A stretch of 64,000 nucleotides of DNA from Megascapheus bottae (Eukaryota; Chordata; Mammalia; Rodentia; Geomyidae): NCBI GenBank assembly GCA_024803745.1, contig JANJXV010000013.1, forward strand, positions 13,699,501 to 13,763,500. Direction: 5' to 3'. How positions within the stretch are numbered: position 1 is the first letter of the stretch; each line of letters begins with the position of its first letter. A program made the position numbers and the translations under genes. Under the pieces are notes generated by a model that was given only the letters and a program-made list of their open reading frames with translations, made no database searches and was not told the origin of the DNA. Shown one piece after another: positions 21,325 through 31,983 of this stretch.

Positions 21325-22239
21325 CCTAAGATACCACCTTACCCTAACAAGAATGGCCAAGATTTTAAACTCAGACAATGACAGTTGCTGGTGGTGTTGT
21401 GGAGAAAAAGGAACCCTACTACACTGCTGGTGGGATTATAAACTAGCTCAGCCACTCTGGAAAGCAGTGTGGAGGTTTCTTAAAGAACTGAAAATTGGTA
21501 ATGGGTACCAAGACATGTGAAAGGGTATCAATGTATGTGAATTAATGCACCTTCTATCTGGCAAATATCATGTAACCCTTTTATTAATTACAATAAAAAA
21601 TTAAAAAAGAACTGAAAATTGACCTTCCCTACGATCCTGCCATACCACTTCTGGGCATCTACCCTGAACATCATAACCCAAGATATAATAAGGACACCTG
21701 CTCAGCTATGTTTATCTATGCACTATTCACAATAGCCAGGCAATGGAAACAATCCAGATGCCCTACTGCAGATGAATGGATACAGAAAATGTGATACATA
21801 TATACAATGGAATTCTACATAGCCAACAGACAAGATAAAATAATGGCATTTGCAGTGGATGAATCTAGAGTGAATCATTTTGAGTGAGACAAGTGAAGAC
21901 CAAAGGAACAGAAGGCTCATGGTATCCTTAATAGGTGGCTAGTAGATGCAAACAGTACAAGAGTGAGGACTCAATATTTGCATACCCAATGCTATGGACA
22001 TGGTATTGGAAATATAAACACAACTACATAGACATAAAAAGTTATGACTCTGTAGATATGTTTTATTTCATAAATTAATATGTAGCTATGATATACAAAC
22101 CTTTAGCCTAATTTTGATTATGTTCTAAAAACTAAGTGCCAGTGATTGTATATAGAGATTCCCTTCTTGAACACTTGTTTGTTAAACCTGTCATTTAAAA
22201 TATGATGTAAAAATCAATGTTAATAAATTCTTTAATAAA
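21325..22239 (+). mobile_element. Second L1, nested in the first, TSD 17 bp
   Basis: AAAAACTTTAAAAACCT at 21308-21324 and 22240-22256 flank a 5'-truncated L1: ORF2 end (GEKGTLLHCWWDYKLAQPLW), 3' UTR, and AATAAATTC..TTTAATAAAAAAA. It carries its own insertion at 21498-21605. Confidence 0.93.
21498..21605 (+). mobile_element. Third L1, 108-bp 3' end nested in the second, TSD 16 bp
   Basis: AAAGAACTGAAAATTG at 21482-21497 and 21606-21621 is a perfect TSD. The insert is only the last ~108 bp of a younger L1 type (ATGTGAATTAATGCACCTTC, AATACAATAAAAA-like end), the same end seen at 26678-27053 and, reversed, at 36376-37015. Confidence 0.95.
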
Positions 22240-22256
22240 AAAAACTTTAAAAACCT

Positions 22257-22707
22257 GAAAAAGGAAATTAAAGCAGAACTGAAGAAATGGAAAAACCTCC
22301 CATGATCCTGCATTTGAAGAATTAACATCGTGAAAATGGCAATCTGCCAAGGGCTATCTACAAATTCAATGCAATACCCATCAATATCCCAATGTCATTC
22401 TTTAAGGAAATAGAAGAAGCAATCCAAAATTTCATGTGGAATAATCAAAAAACCGTATAGCAAAAACAATCTTTAGCAGAAAGAACGGTGCTGGAGGAAT
22501 ATCAATACCAAACTTTAGACTCTATTATAGAGCTATAGTGACCAAAACAGCTTGGTACTGGCACAAGAACAGGCCTGAGGACCCAGAAATCAACCCACAG
22601 ACTTACGGCCACCTAATCTTTGATAAGGGAGCCAAAATAATAGGATGGAAGAAAGACAGCCTCTTCAACAAGTGGTGCTGGCAGAACTGGTTAAGCACCT
22701 GCAGAAA
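22257..22707 (+). mobile_element. First L1 resumed: ORF2 after the nested insertions
   Basis: Continues with GAAAAAGGAAATTAAAGC, TTCAATGCAATACCCATCAA, and [20 protein letters not shown] at the protein level. It ends abruptly in the middle of a B-type SINE right portion near 22708. Confidence 0.9.
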
Positions 22708-22858
22708 ACTAAAGTCCTCCATGAGACTCATCTCTAACCACCAAAACTCTGAAGTGGAGTTGTATCGAAAGTGATAGAGCTCTAGCTTTGAACAAGAAAA
22801 GCTCAAGAACAGCAGCCACTTCCTGAGTTCAAACCTCATGAACACACACACACACATC
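22708..22858 (+). repeat. B-type SINE right portion fused to L1
   Basis: From about AACTAAAGTCCTCCATGAG the sequence is the SINE link and right arm, ending with a CA-rich tail. Its B1-like left arm is absent; L1 ORF2 stands in its place. Confidence 0.75.
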
Positions 22859-22909
22859 AACCATTTGATTGGTTTATTATGTGTTTTGTGAAAAGTTTAA
22901 AGATTTTGA

Positions 22910-23140
22910 AGCCGGATGCAAAGGCTCACACCTGTAATCCTAACTACTCAGGAGACTGAGATCTGAGGGCTGCAGTTCAAAGCCAGCCTAGGCACTAAAG
23001 TCCTTGAGATTCTTATCTCCAGTTCACCACCAGAAAACTGGAATTAATGCTGTGGCTCAAGGGGTAGGGTGGTAGTCTTGACCTGAAGAGCTCAGGAACA
23101 ACACCCAGTCCCAGAGTTCAAGTCCAAGATGACGAAAAAA
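22910..23140 (+). repeat. B-type SINE
   Basis: AGCCGGATGCAAAGGCTCAC to GAGTTCAAGTCCAAGATGACG. Confidence 0.88.
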
Positions 23141-23323
23141 GAAAAGCTTAAAGATTTGTATCTTCACTCTGACTTGACAAGATTAAATGAGTGAATAAAT
23201 GAAATGATTAAAAGTTTAAAATTGAACAAAGTAACTTAAAGTTTTTTGAATCATCTTAATACTTTAAAGTAAGGAAAGATAATAGAGAAACAGTCATCAT
23301 CATTTTTCTATTTTCTTTCTTAG

Positions 23324-23428
23324 GTTCTAAATGATCTGGAATGTCATGGAGTTGCTATATCAGAACAAAATCGGATAGACCTGGAACAGAAAATAGATGA
23401 AGCCAGAGAAAACATCCGTAAAGCAGAG
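23324..23428 (+). CDS. FCHSD2: FCHSD2 exon D (coiled coil, first half)
   Basis: The exon is 105 nt, 35 codons, phase 0-0, with acceptor ttcttag and donor gtaagg. It encodes VLNDLECHGV to RENIRKAE. The second half (DLEQKIDEARENIRKAE) shows heptad-like spacing of hydrophobic and charged residues and continues into exon E, giving a coiled coil of about 40 residues that matches the known coiled-coil segment between the F-BAR and the first SH3 domain. Confidence 0.95.
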
Positions 23429-24784
23429 GTAAGGTGGCAACTAAACATGCATTTTGTCTAGCTCTAGTCAGTGTCACACTAGTATTTATTGAGTTACTAC
23501 TTTGCAGAAAAGTAGCATTCATGACAGCTTCAAACCTACTCTGGAGTCAACAATCATGAAACAAGAATAAATCAGAGTGAAGATGCAAACCTTTAAACTT
23601 TTCACAAAACACATTAATAAAACAACCAAATGGGGGTGTGTGTGAGTTTTGTAATGGAAAGTACCAAAGGCCTAACAGACCTTCCCATTGGCAGAATACA
23701 TATCCCTAGGACATAACAGCCTGAATGACAAGAAGATTCCAAGCATGGGTCTGTCTGAGGCTATATACAGGAATGCTTTATTGGTTAAGGGTTCATCTAA
23801 ACTAGTTCATCAAACCCTTGAGGTTTTAAGAGAGTGCTTTAGTGGTTGTAGTGTGAAGGATAGAGATAGTACAAGGAATTTGAGAATGTTTTTGGCACAA
23901 CCCCATGGAAGCAATCTGAGTCACAGCCCACTTGCCATCTGTTCTTCTCACCTATACTTTGTTCCTGTCACAGTCTGACATGGAGTCTTCTTGGTGAGGT
24001 AGTCAGGATGTGCAGTGAGTAACATTTTCCTCCTGGGGCTCAGAAACATGGCTAAACCACTACCCTAGCATGCATGCCAAATACTATGGGTGGACCTTTG
24101 CTTGTGTGGGAAATGCTGGCTGGTGGTGGAGGAGTTTTTCCTGTTACTTGTTTCACCATACTCTGATGAAGCCTACTGGAACAGAAATGGTTATTTTGAG
24201 ACAGTCTCAGAAGTTTTCTGAAGAGTGTGTTCTTATGTTTTTCCATGTGCAGACTTCATCCATGATGTCAGGACTAATGTATGTCTACCCAGATCCCCAT
24301 CCTTAGTAGTATCAGTAGAAGTTGTCGGTCAGTCTTTATTGAGGCCTTATGACCTGTTTTTCCATTAATAACTGTGCTAAGTTTATAGTTTATTAGCTTA
24401 AAAGTAAAAAAATATATAACAGAGTGTCCTGATGCAAGAATTTAAGTCTGCATTGTCAAAGATAATTTTCTTGCCAAAAATAAGGAATATGCTAAAACTA
24501 TGATGTCAAATCTATTATCTCAGTTTTGAATATTGGTGAAATTTAATTCTAATATCTTAAGATTTTCTCTCACTTTCTAATATCAGACATTAAAAATAGA
24601 CAAGTTAACTGATAATTAGACCATTTATTGAGGTAGCACTTACAGGATTGTCATAATGAAAGTTAGATAGGATAAACCACAAGAGTATTTATTTCTCTGT
24701 ATACCCTTTTTCTCTTTTCTACTATATTAGTTTGCCTTAGTTTTTTTTTCTCTTTTACTCCGTGGTTAATTTACTTTACTATAA

Positions 24785-24815
24785 ACACATACACACACGC
24801 ACACACACACACACG
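24785..24815 (+). repeat. (CA)n microsatellite
   Basis: Short CA run with CG interruptions. Confidence 0.85.
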
Positions 24816-24832
24816 CAACTGATTAAGAACTG

Positions 24833-25022
24833 AGAATGGGGCTTAGTGGTAGTGTGCTTGTCTCTCACGTATGAAGCCCTGGGTTTGATTCCTCAGAACC
24901 ACATAAACAGAAAAAGCTAGAAGTGATGCTGTGACTCAAGTGGTAGAGTTCTAGCCTTGAGCACAGTCTCAGAGACAGCACCCAGGCCCTGAGTTTAAGC
25001 CCCAGGACTGGCAAAAAAAGAG
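24833..25022 (+). repeat. T-type SINE
   Basis: Left arm starts at GAATGGGGCTTAGTGGTAG; ends GCCCCAGGACTGGC. Confidence 0.88.
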
Positions 25023-25183
25023 AAGGGGAAGTAAAGGTAATTAAAATTTGATTCTATTTTGATGAACAATGTAATTATCTTGCTTTTTTAATTTCTGTTA
25101 ATGTGAATGGTACTCTCCTTTGTTGTTTAATCTCCTTTGCCTCCTCTGTTATGGAGCTCAGTAATGGATTTAATGAACTTATG

Positions 25184-25388
25184 GTTGGGTACCAGTGGTT
25201 CACACCTATAATCCTATGATCCAATCTGAGGATCCCAGTTTTGAAACCAGCTCAGACACCAAGAGATTCACAAAAAGCTAGAAGTGGAGATGTGGCCCAA
25301 ATGGTAGAGTACCACCAGCCTTGTAGGAAAAAGTTAAGCAAGAATGTGAGGCCCTGAGTTCAAGTCCCAGTACACACACACACACAGT
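25184..25388 (+). repeat. B-type SINE
   Basis: GTACCAGTGGTTCACACCTA to GAGTTCAAGTCCCAGTACAC. Confidence 0.8.
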
Positions 25389-25730
25389 TTCCAATGAGAA
25401 AAAATTCAAAATAGGAATGCCATACATTTCTAAAAGTAGAAATATATAAGGATTAGTTCTTGGTTGGTTAATTTTGAAAAATTCACTAATTGGTTAATTC
25501 AGCAATTTGATGAATAGCTGCTACATTCTAAATGCTAAAACACAATATAGTGACAAACTATTACTATATTTATTTATAAGGTTTTTAGGATTATTACATG
25601 AATATCTGTAATACTTGTGGCACAGCCTCAGCTAATTCAAGAATTGGGATGAGTTGGTTAAATGAAACATTAACATATATATACACACATACAATTATCA
25701 ACTAATATGTCTACTTGAAAAGTAGATGTT

Positions 25731-25960
25731 AAGCCAGGCACTGATCACTAACCCATGAAATCCTAGCTGTTGAGGAGTCTGAGATCTAAGGATCATGGTT
25801 CGAAGCCAGCCTGGGCAGGAAAGTCTATAAGACTCTACCTGCAATAAACTACTAAAAGCCAGAAGAGGAGCTATGGCTCAAGTGGAAGAGTATTAACTTT
25901 GAGCAAAAGAAGCTTAGGGACAATGCCCAGATCCTGAGTTCACTAAAAATGGGGAAAAAA
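25731..25960 (+). repeat. B-type SINE
   Basis: AGCCAGGCACTGATCACTAAC to CCCAGATCCTGAGTTCAC. Confidence 0.82.
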
Positions 25961-26004
25961 TAGTAGCCATAAGAATGTTATAGCATTAAGATACTAAATA
26001 TAGC

Positions 26005-26145
26005 CAGGCATCAGTGGCTCACGCCTGTAACCCTAGCTACTTAGGAGGTTGAGATCTAGAGCCATAACTTTGAGCAAAATAGTTCAGGGACAGTACCCAA
26101 GCCCTACAGCTGACAAAAAAAAAATGAGAGGAAGAAAAGAAGGAG
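26005..26145 (+). repeat. B-type SINE with central deletion
   Basis: GCCAGGCATCAGTGGCTCAC, then from GAGATCTAGAGCC straight to the right arm; tail grows into GA-rich AGGAGGAGG. Confidence 0.8.
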
Positions 26146-26315
26146 AAGAAAAGGAGGAGGAGGATTGTATGATTATCATCACAGGTTTTCATTGTAGTAG
26201 TATTATTTCTTGAGAAATCACTTTTAAATATTTTCTTGTGAAAATTTTTAAACCCAGAGAAAATAGAAAAATGAACATGTATTTCTGAATATCCAGATTG
26301 TTTTAGAGTTAGTTT

Positions 26316-26507
26316 ATTTTTTTTTTTTTGCCAGTCCTGGCACTGAGCACTGTCCTTGGACTTTCTCAAGGCTAGAGCTCTACCACTTGAGCCTCAACAC
26401 CACTTCTGGCTTTTTTCTATGCATGTGGTACCAAGGAATCGAACCCGGGTCTTCATGCATGCTAGGCAAGCACTTTAACCACTAGGCCAAACTCCTGGCC
26501 CCAATAT
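26316..26507 (-). repeat. T-type SINE, TSD about 9 bp
   Basis: Flanked by AGTTAGTTT at 26307-26315 and 26508-26516; full antisense copy. Confidence 0.85.
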
Positions 26508-26677
26508 AGTTAGTTTTTTATATAGACTAATCCATTATTTTGTAATGTCGAAATTACATCAAAAACTTAATTGGAAACATACTCAATTTGGGGGCAGAAA
26601 TAATGTATAGTCTTTGCCCATCAGATCAGAAATCATATGATATAAAGTTCTTATCATATGATATAAAGGTGGTGCTA

Positions 26678-27053
26678 AAAACTTGATACATAAGGCCATA
26701 TAGTATGAAGCTAATTGAATGGACCTCTAGGATATTGAAACAAAAGCCATATAAGGAATGATTGCTGTCCTTAAGGTGCTATGTTATCTCTCATCTCTTT
26801 TGCTGTTCCTTTATTATCTCATATTGTCACAGTATCTCACTTTGTTATCTGATATATTGGATACATTTGTATTTGGTTACTTGAAATTGGACAGGGAAGG
26901 GGGGAAAACCAAGGGGGGGCGGGTGGGGAGGGTAATGGGGACCAAGACATGTGGAAGGGTATCAATGTATGTGAATTAATGCACCTTCTATCTGGCAAAT
27001 ATCATGTAACCCTTTTATTAAATACAATAAAAAATATTTTAAAAAAATTTTAA
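26678..27053 (+). mobile_element. Young 5'-truncated L1 (376 bp), TSD 13 bp
   Basis: AAAGGTGGTGCTA at 26665-26677 and 27054-27066. The insert is an L1 3' end with the G-rich 3' UTR tract (26896-26941) and the terminal ACCCTTTTATTAAATACAAT plus A-rich tail. The reading frame at 26758-26979 is 3' UTR, not protein. Confidence 0.94.
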
Positions 27054-27135
27054 AAAGGTGGTGCTACCAGATCTATCCACAAAAAAGATTCTTGTCCCAT
27101 TCCCAATAGCATTTTGCAGATACTAGTTTTCTCCA

Positions 27136-27425
27136 GTGGTAACAAGTGCTCTACCACTAAGCCACATTCCCAGCCCAAGGTACTGAGTTTGAAGTCAAAG
27201 AATTTGGTTACTAGGCAAGAGCTTTATTGCTCAAGCCACTCATACCTAAATTTTCTTCCTTACCCCTGCTTTTTTGCCTGTATTGGAGCTTGAACTCAAG
27301 AACCTCCTCTTGCTCAGTTTTTAGCAGTCTAGATCATTTGAGCCATGTCTCTTCTGGCTTTTTTGCTGATTAATTGGCAAAAAGAATCTCATGGATTTAT
27401 CTGCCCATTCAACCTCTAACTATAA
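27136..27425 (-). repeat. SINE fragments, antisense
   Basis: A T-type left-arm remnant (CTCTACCACTAAGCCACATT) and a worn B-type copy (27255-27425). Confidence 0.6.
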
Positions 27426-27431
27426 TTAAAG

Positions 27432-27600
27432 GGCTGAGGGGTTGGTAGTTTGCTCTAGTGGTAGAGTACTTGCCTAACATGCACAAAGACCCAGGTTCAA
27501 TTCCTCATTACCACATACATAGAAAAAAGCCAGAAGTGGTTCTATGGCTCAAAGTGGTAGAGCTCTAGCCCTGAGAAAGCCCAAGGACAGTGCTCAGGGC
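27432..27600 (+). repeat. T-type SINE lacking its 3' end
   Basis: Runs from GAGGGGTTGGTAGTTTGC to GACAGTGCTCAGGGC and stops before the terminal motif and A tail. Confidence 0.85.
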
Positions 27601-27844
27601 TGAACCACTCTTCCCTTTTTATTCCATCTGGTCTCCACCTACGGGATAGTGCCACCTCCTTTGTATGGGTCTTCCTAGGACCCTTAGTTAATTCTTCCTG
27701 GAAACATACTAATAGACATACCCAGAATTATACTTACTAAACTCCTAGGTGCTTCTCAGTCCAGTCAAGTTGGTAGTCAGGATTAACTATCACAGCCAAG
27801 CACTTAAAATTTTGAATCAGCACATCATTAAAATCCATTTGAGG

Positions 27845-27965
27845 ACATCCTTGGTATGGTAGTACGTGACTGTAGTCTCAGACATGAGTAAGGCAGGAGG
27901 ATTGTGAATTGAGGCTAGCTTGCCTGTGCTATATGCGAATATGCGATCCTGTCTCCAAAAATTTA
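27845..27965 (+). repeat. B1-like monomer
   Basis: GGTATGGTAGTACGTGACTG through AGGCAGGAGGATTGTGA and GATCCTGTCTCCAAAA: 7SL-derived pattern without the right arm. Confidence 0.75.
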
Positions 27966-28313
27966 AAAAAAATTAATTCACAAACACTAGAAATTCTACC
28001 CTAAATAATTGTTAAAAGATAAGCAGCTACAAGCTCTTGAAGATTTTGAGGAAAACAAACTAAATTGAGTTCTTCCTACACTACACCCACAACATGGATC
28101 ATTTTCATAACACCAGAATGTGTGGGATTTTTCCACAGCAGCAAGCCAGCAAGCAGTTCTTGTTTGCAAATACCATGTTCATCAGTTGTTGTGTAAAGTA
28201 CCGACAAAACTAGATATTAAGCAAACTAGGCTAGCTGGTGTTGACAGAAGTGAATATTCTGAATTCTCACAGCTTTTTTTAATTTCTCTACTTGTTAAAT
28301 AAAAACTTTTTTG

Positions 28314-28537
28314 AGCCAGGCATGGTGGCTCATGCCTGTAACCCTAGCTACTCAGGAGACTGAGATCTGAGGCTCAAGGCTCAAAGCCAGTCTGTGCACA
28401 GAAAGGACACTTATCTCCAATTAACCTCTAGAAAAATAGGAAGTGGGACTTGGATCAAGGGTAGGATGGTAGCCTGGAGCTAAAGAGCTCAAGAGCAGCA
28501 CCCAGGCCTAATTCAAGCCCTATGACCCACCAAAAAA
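28314..28537 (+). repeat. B-type SINE
   Basis: GCCAGGCATGGTGGCTCATG to CAAGCCCTATGACCCACC. Confidence 0.88.
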
Positions 28538-28689
28538 AAACCAAACAAAAAAACAACTTTTTTGATTTCTAAACTTGTTCGTTAACTTAAAAGCAAAAAC
28601 ATTTCATTGCTTTAAAATGTATACTCAAATGTTGCTGGACCAATTGGCTCTATATAAAAGAATGGAGCTAGACTCAAAACATAAACTTA

Positions 28690-28897
28690 AAGCCAGGCAC
28701 TAGGGGTTCATGCCTGTAATCCTAACTACTCAGGAGGCCGAGATCTGAGGATTATCATTCAAAGTCCAGGCACAAAAGACTATGAAACTCCATAACTACC
28801 CAAAAACTAGTGGCTCATGTGGTAGAGTGTTAGCCTTGAGCGAAGAGCTAAGGGACAGCACCCAGGCCCATAGTTCAAGTCCCAGGACTGGGAAAAA
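28690..28897 (+). repeat. B-type SINE
   Basis: AGCCAGGCACTAGGGGTTCA to GTTCAAGTCCCAGGACTGGG. Confidence 0.85.
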
Positions 28898-29254
28898 ATA
28901 AAATAAACATACTTAAACACAGAGTTTTTCTGAACAGGCGTTACATGAATTGGGTAGTACCAACCATTTGTAGTTAAATATTCAAGAAAGGCTAAAAGTG
29001 TGTGTGCATTTGCGTTCTCTCTCCCCTTCCCCCTCTCACTCTCAATTGGCAATGTAGAGCAATAGCCTTATTTGGATCATTCCTGGTAGAAGTCCTTAGA
29101 AGGAGTTGGCATTTTCTGACTTGTTAAAACTTACATTTCGTTTTACCCCTTTACCTTAGTCTGGTTCTGGTTTACTTAACCTAGGAACCCAGGGCCCTGC
29201 AGCCTAATGATCCCAAAGAGTTGTACATTAATTCAAAATAAATGCATAAAGCCC

Positions 29255-29466
29255 TTCTATAATCCTAGCTACTCGGGGAACTGAAATCTGAGGATTGTGA
29301 TTCAAAGTCAGACTGGGAAGTAAAGTTGTGAGAATCTTATCTCCAGTGAAGCGTCAAAAGCCAGAAATGGAGCTGTGGCTCAAGTGATAGAGTGCTAGCC
29401 TTGAGTAAAAAAAACTCAGGGATAGCTCCTAGACCCTGGGTTCAAGCCCCAGACCTGGCACAAAAA
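29255..29466 (+). repeat. B-type SINE, 5' end lost
   Basis: Begins inside the left arm at TATAATCCTAGCTACTCGGG; ends GTTCAAGCCCCAGACCTGGC. Confidence 0.83.
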
Positions 29467-29780
29467 GAAATCACTTAAATGTAACATCTGAAGGTATAAA
29501 ACACACCAGAATCTAGATAAGTAAGTCTCTGTGACCTTGAATTTGTTTCTTAGAAAAGAAAGAAAACTAAATAAATTAGACCTCATTAAAATTAAAATTT
29601 TTTCAAAGATGTTTCAAAAAGGCAAACTCTGTAACCCATGGAATTTGGCGGGGAGGGGGGAGGTAGTTTGCAAATCATGTACTTGATAAAGGACTTGTTT
29701 CTAGAATACACACACAAAAAAATATGAAAACAGAAATATAAAATTAAAAGAACGGAAAGACAACCCAATTTAAAATGGGC

Positions 29781-29870
29781 AAAGACAATTGGAAATGTGG
29801 CTCAGTGATAGAGTACTTGCTTAGCAGCATGAGACTCTGAGTTCAACCCCAAGTACCACATATACACACC
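29781..29870 (+). repeat. ID-like SINE monomer
   Basis: AATGTGGCTCAGTGATAGAG and GAGTTCAACCCCAAGTACC: a left-arm type unit standing alone. Confidence 0.7.
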
Positions 29871-29923
29871 CCAAAAGGCAAAGGATTCAAGTAAAAATTT
29901 CTCCAAAGAAAATGTAAAAAATA

Positions 29924-30131
29924 GGGGCCGGGAGTTTGGCCTAGTGGTTAAAGTGCTTGCCTAGCATGCATGAAGACCCGGGTTCGATTCCTCGGTACCA
30001 CATACCACATATATAGAAAAAAGCCGGAAGTGGTGCTGAGGCTCAAGTGGTAGAGCTCTAGCCTTGAGAAAGTCCAAGGACAGTGCTCAGGCCCTGAGCT
30101 CAAGCCCAGGACTGGCAAAAAAAAAAAAAAA
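29924..30131 (+). repeat. T-type SINE, TSD 16 bp
   Basis: GAAAATGTAAAAAATA (29908-29923) and GAAAACGTAAAAAATA (30132-30147) flank a full copy inserted in the old L1. Confidence 0.92.
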
Positions 30132-30480
30132 GAAAACGTAAAAAATAAACAGGAGAAAAGGTGATACTTTGACACCATTAGTCATCAAGGAAATGCCAAG
30201 AGACCAGTAAGATAACTTTTTACACCCACTAGAATGGCTATAATCAAAAATTATTAATGAGTGTTTGTCTCAGGATATGAAAAAGCCCTCCTACAGTTTC
30301 CGGGCTTAAATGATGTGTCTACTCTGAAATACAGTGTTTTTTTTCAAAATGGTTAAATTTAAAGTTGCTTGTGACTCAGTAGTGCCAATTGTAGGGATAC
30401 ACAAAACCATATTTCACACAGAAACTTGTTCGTATATGGTTATTCCAATATTATTTACAGTATCTTAAAAACTAGAAAAA

Positions 30481-30675
30481 CATGGCTGGGAACAGAGCCT
30501 ACAGGTGAAGTGCCTGCCTAGCATGCATGAAGCCCTGGATTCCATTCCTTGGTACCATGTATACCGAAAAGGCTGGAAGTAGTACTGTGACTAAAGTGGG
30601 AGAGTGCTAGCCTTGAGAAAATCCAAGGACAGTGCCCAGGCCCTGAGTCCAAACCCCAAGGACTGGCAAATAATA
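30481..30675 (+). repeat. T-type SINE
   Basis: GGCTGGGAACAGAGCCTAC start, ends CCAAGGACTGGC with (AAT)n tail. Confidence 0.87.
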
Positions 30676-31071
30676 ATAATAATCACAACAACAAAAATAT
30701 TCTTTGACAAAACAATAAAATGGTATATTCATACTACAGAATGTTGACCATTGAAGGGAATGTAATACTGATTCACATATAACTATATGGATCAGTCTTG
30801 AAAACATTCTAAGAGAAAGAGGCTAATCACAAGAGATCACATATTAAAATATGTCCAGTCCTAAAAGTCACCGGTCAATCAGAAAGGTAAGTGTAATACG
30901 AGGACTACCACAATATAACAGGATGTAAAGAGAACTTTAAGAACAGAGAAAGGGATACAATTATATAAGGAAAGAGAAATACTTAGAATAATCTTCATAG
31001 CAAAAATAATATTTGAGCTGACCCAGTTAAGAGCTCACCAGACATCAAAACGCAATGAAAAAAAATACCTA

Positions 31072-31185
31072 GATGAAGTAGGTCACACCTATAATTTGAA
31101 TTAGTTAGGAGGCTGTAGCAGGAAGATTACAAGTTCAAGGCCAACCCAAACAAAAGTGTCAGCAAGATTCTGTCTCAAAAATAAT
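31072..31185 (+). repeat. B1-like monomer
   Basis: GTAGGTCACACCTATAATTT, GGAGGCTGTAGCAGGAAGA, GATTCTGTCTCAAAA. Confidence 0.75.
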
Positions 31186-31197
31186 ATGAAAACATGT

Positions 31198-31449
31198 GGG
31201 CCAGGCACCAGTGCCTCACACCTCTAATTCTAGCTACTCAGGAGGCTGAGATCTGAGGATCACTTTCAAAGCTAGCCTAGCACATGAGTTAATTCTTATC
31301 TCGAATTAACCACCAAAAAACTGGAGGTAGCACTGTGGCTCAAAGTGGTACAGCACTAGCCTTGAGCTGAAGAGCTCAGGGATAGCACCCAGACCCAGAG
31401 GTCATGCCCCAAGACCAGCCCCCATGCCCCCCACCAAAAAAAAAAAAAC
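31198..31449 (+). repeat. B-type SINE
   Basis: GGGCCAGGCACCAGTGCCTC to GTCATGCCCCAAGACCAGCC plus A tail. Confidence 0.88.
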
Positions 31450-31528
31450 AGGTGGGGACATAGCACAAGTGGTAAAGAACTTCCCTAGCATGCACAAAAC
31501 TGAGTTTAATCCCCAATACCACAAAAGA
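31450..31528 (+). repeat. ID-like monomer directly after a B-type copy
   Basis: GGGGACATAGCACAAGTGG and GAGTTTAATCCCCAATACC. Confidence 0.65.
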
Positions 31529-31699
31529 AAAAATGAAAAGTTCATTGTAAACAGAGAATTGCATAAATAAAAGTGTATATGTGCATGACATATTGGAAAA
31601 ACAATATTCCGATGTGTGAGTACAGGGTATGTGGAAAGCTGTGGGATAAAGTATTTTCTCAAAATGTGAAAAATACTTTACTCCAGGTTAAAACTATTA

Positions 31700-31928
31700 C
31701 ACTGGGTATTGGTGGCTCACACATGTAATCTTCAAACTCAAGAGTCTGAGATCTGAGACTCTCAGTTCAAAGCCAGCCCAAGCAGGAAAGTTTATGGGAT
31801 TCTTTAGTTATCTACCAAAAAGCCTGAAGTGTTTTTTGGCTCAAATGGTAGAGCTCTAGCCTTGAGCAAAAACACTAGGGATGGTGCCTAGTCCCTGATT
31901 TCAAGTCCCATGACCAGCACCAAAAAAG
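31700..31928 (+). repeat. B-type SINE
   Basis: TGGGTATTGGTGGCTCACAC to TTTCAAGTCCCATGACCAGC. Confidence 0.83.
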
Positions 31929-31983
31929 AGAGTGGGGATAGAAAGTATTTACTCAGGAAAATGTTCAGAGTGGTGATCATTTT

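Larger units (their letters stand above)
15351..23323 (+). other. FCHSD2: FCHSD2 intron C-D
   Basis: 8.0 kb, almost wholly built of inserted sequence: the SINE/AK4 nest (15602-17374), more SINEs, and the L1 cluster 19384-22707. Only short stretches such as 15351-15585, 18840-19030 and 23141-23323 look like native intron. Confidence 0.88.
29470..30900 (+). mobile_element. Old L1 (L1M-like) ORF2, sense, in pieces
   Basis: Worn ORF2 end: TTGTTTCTTAGAAAAGAAAG, AATTTAAAATGGGCAAAGAC, CATTAGTCATCAAGGAAATG, ATGGTATATTCATACTACAG. It is interrupted by SINEs at 29781-29870, 29924-30131 and 30481-30675. No usable frame remains. Confidence 0.82.

Noticed and set aside
26758..26979. 73-codon + strand frame
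   Set aside because: It is the 3' UTR of the young L1 at 26678-27053; the same non-coding sequence occurs reversed at 36376-37015.
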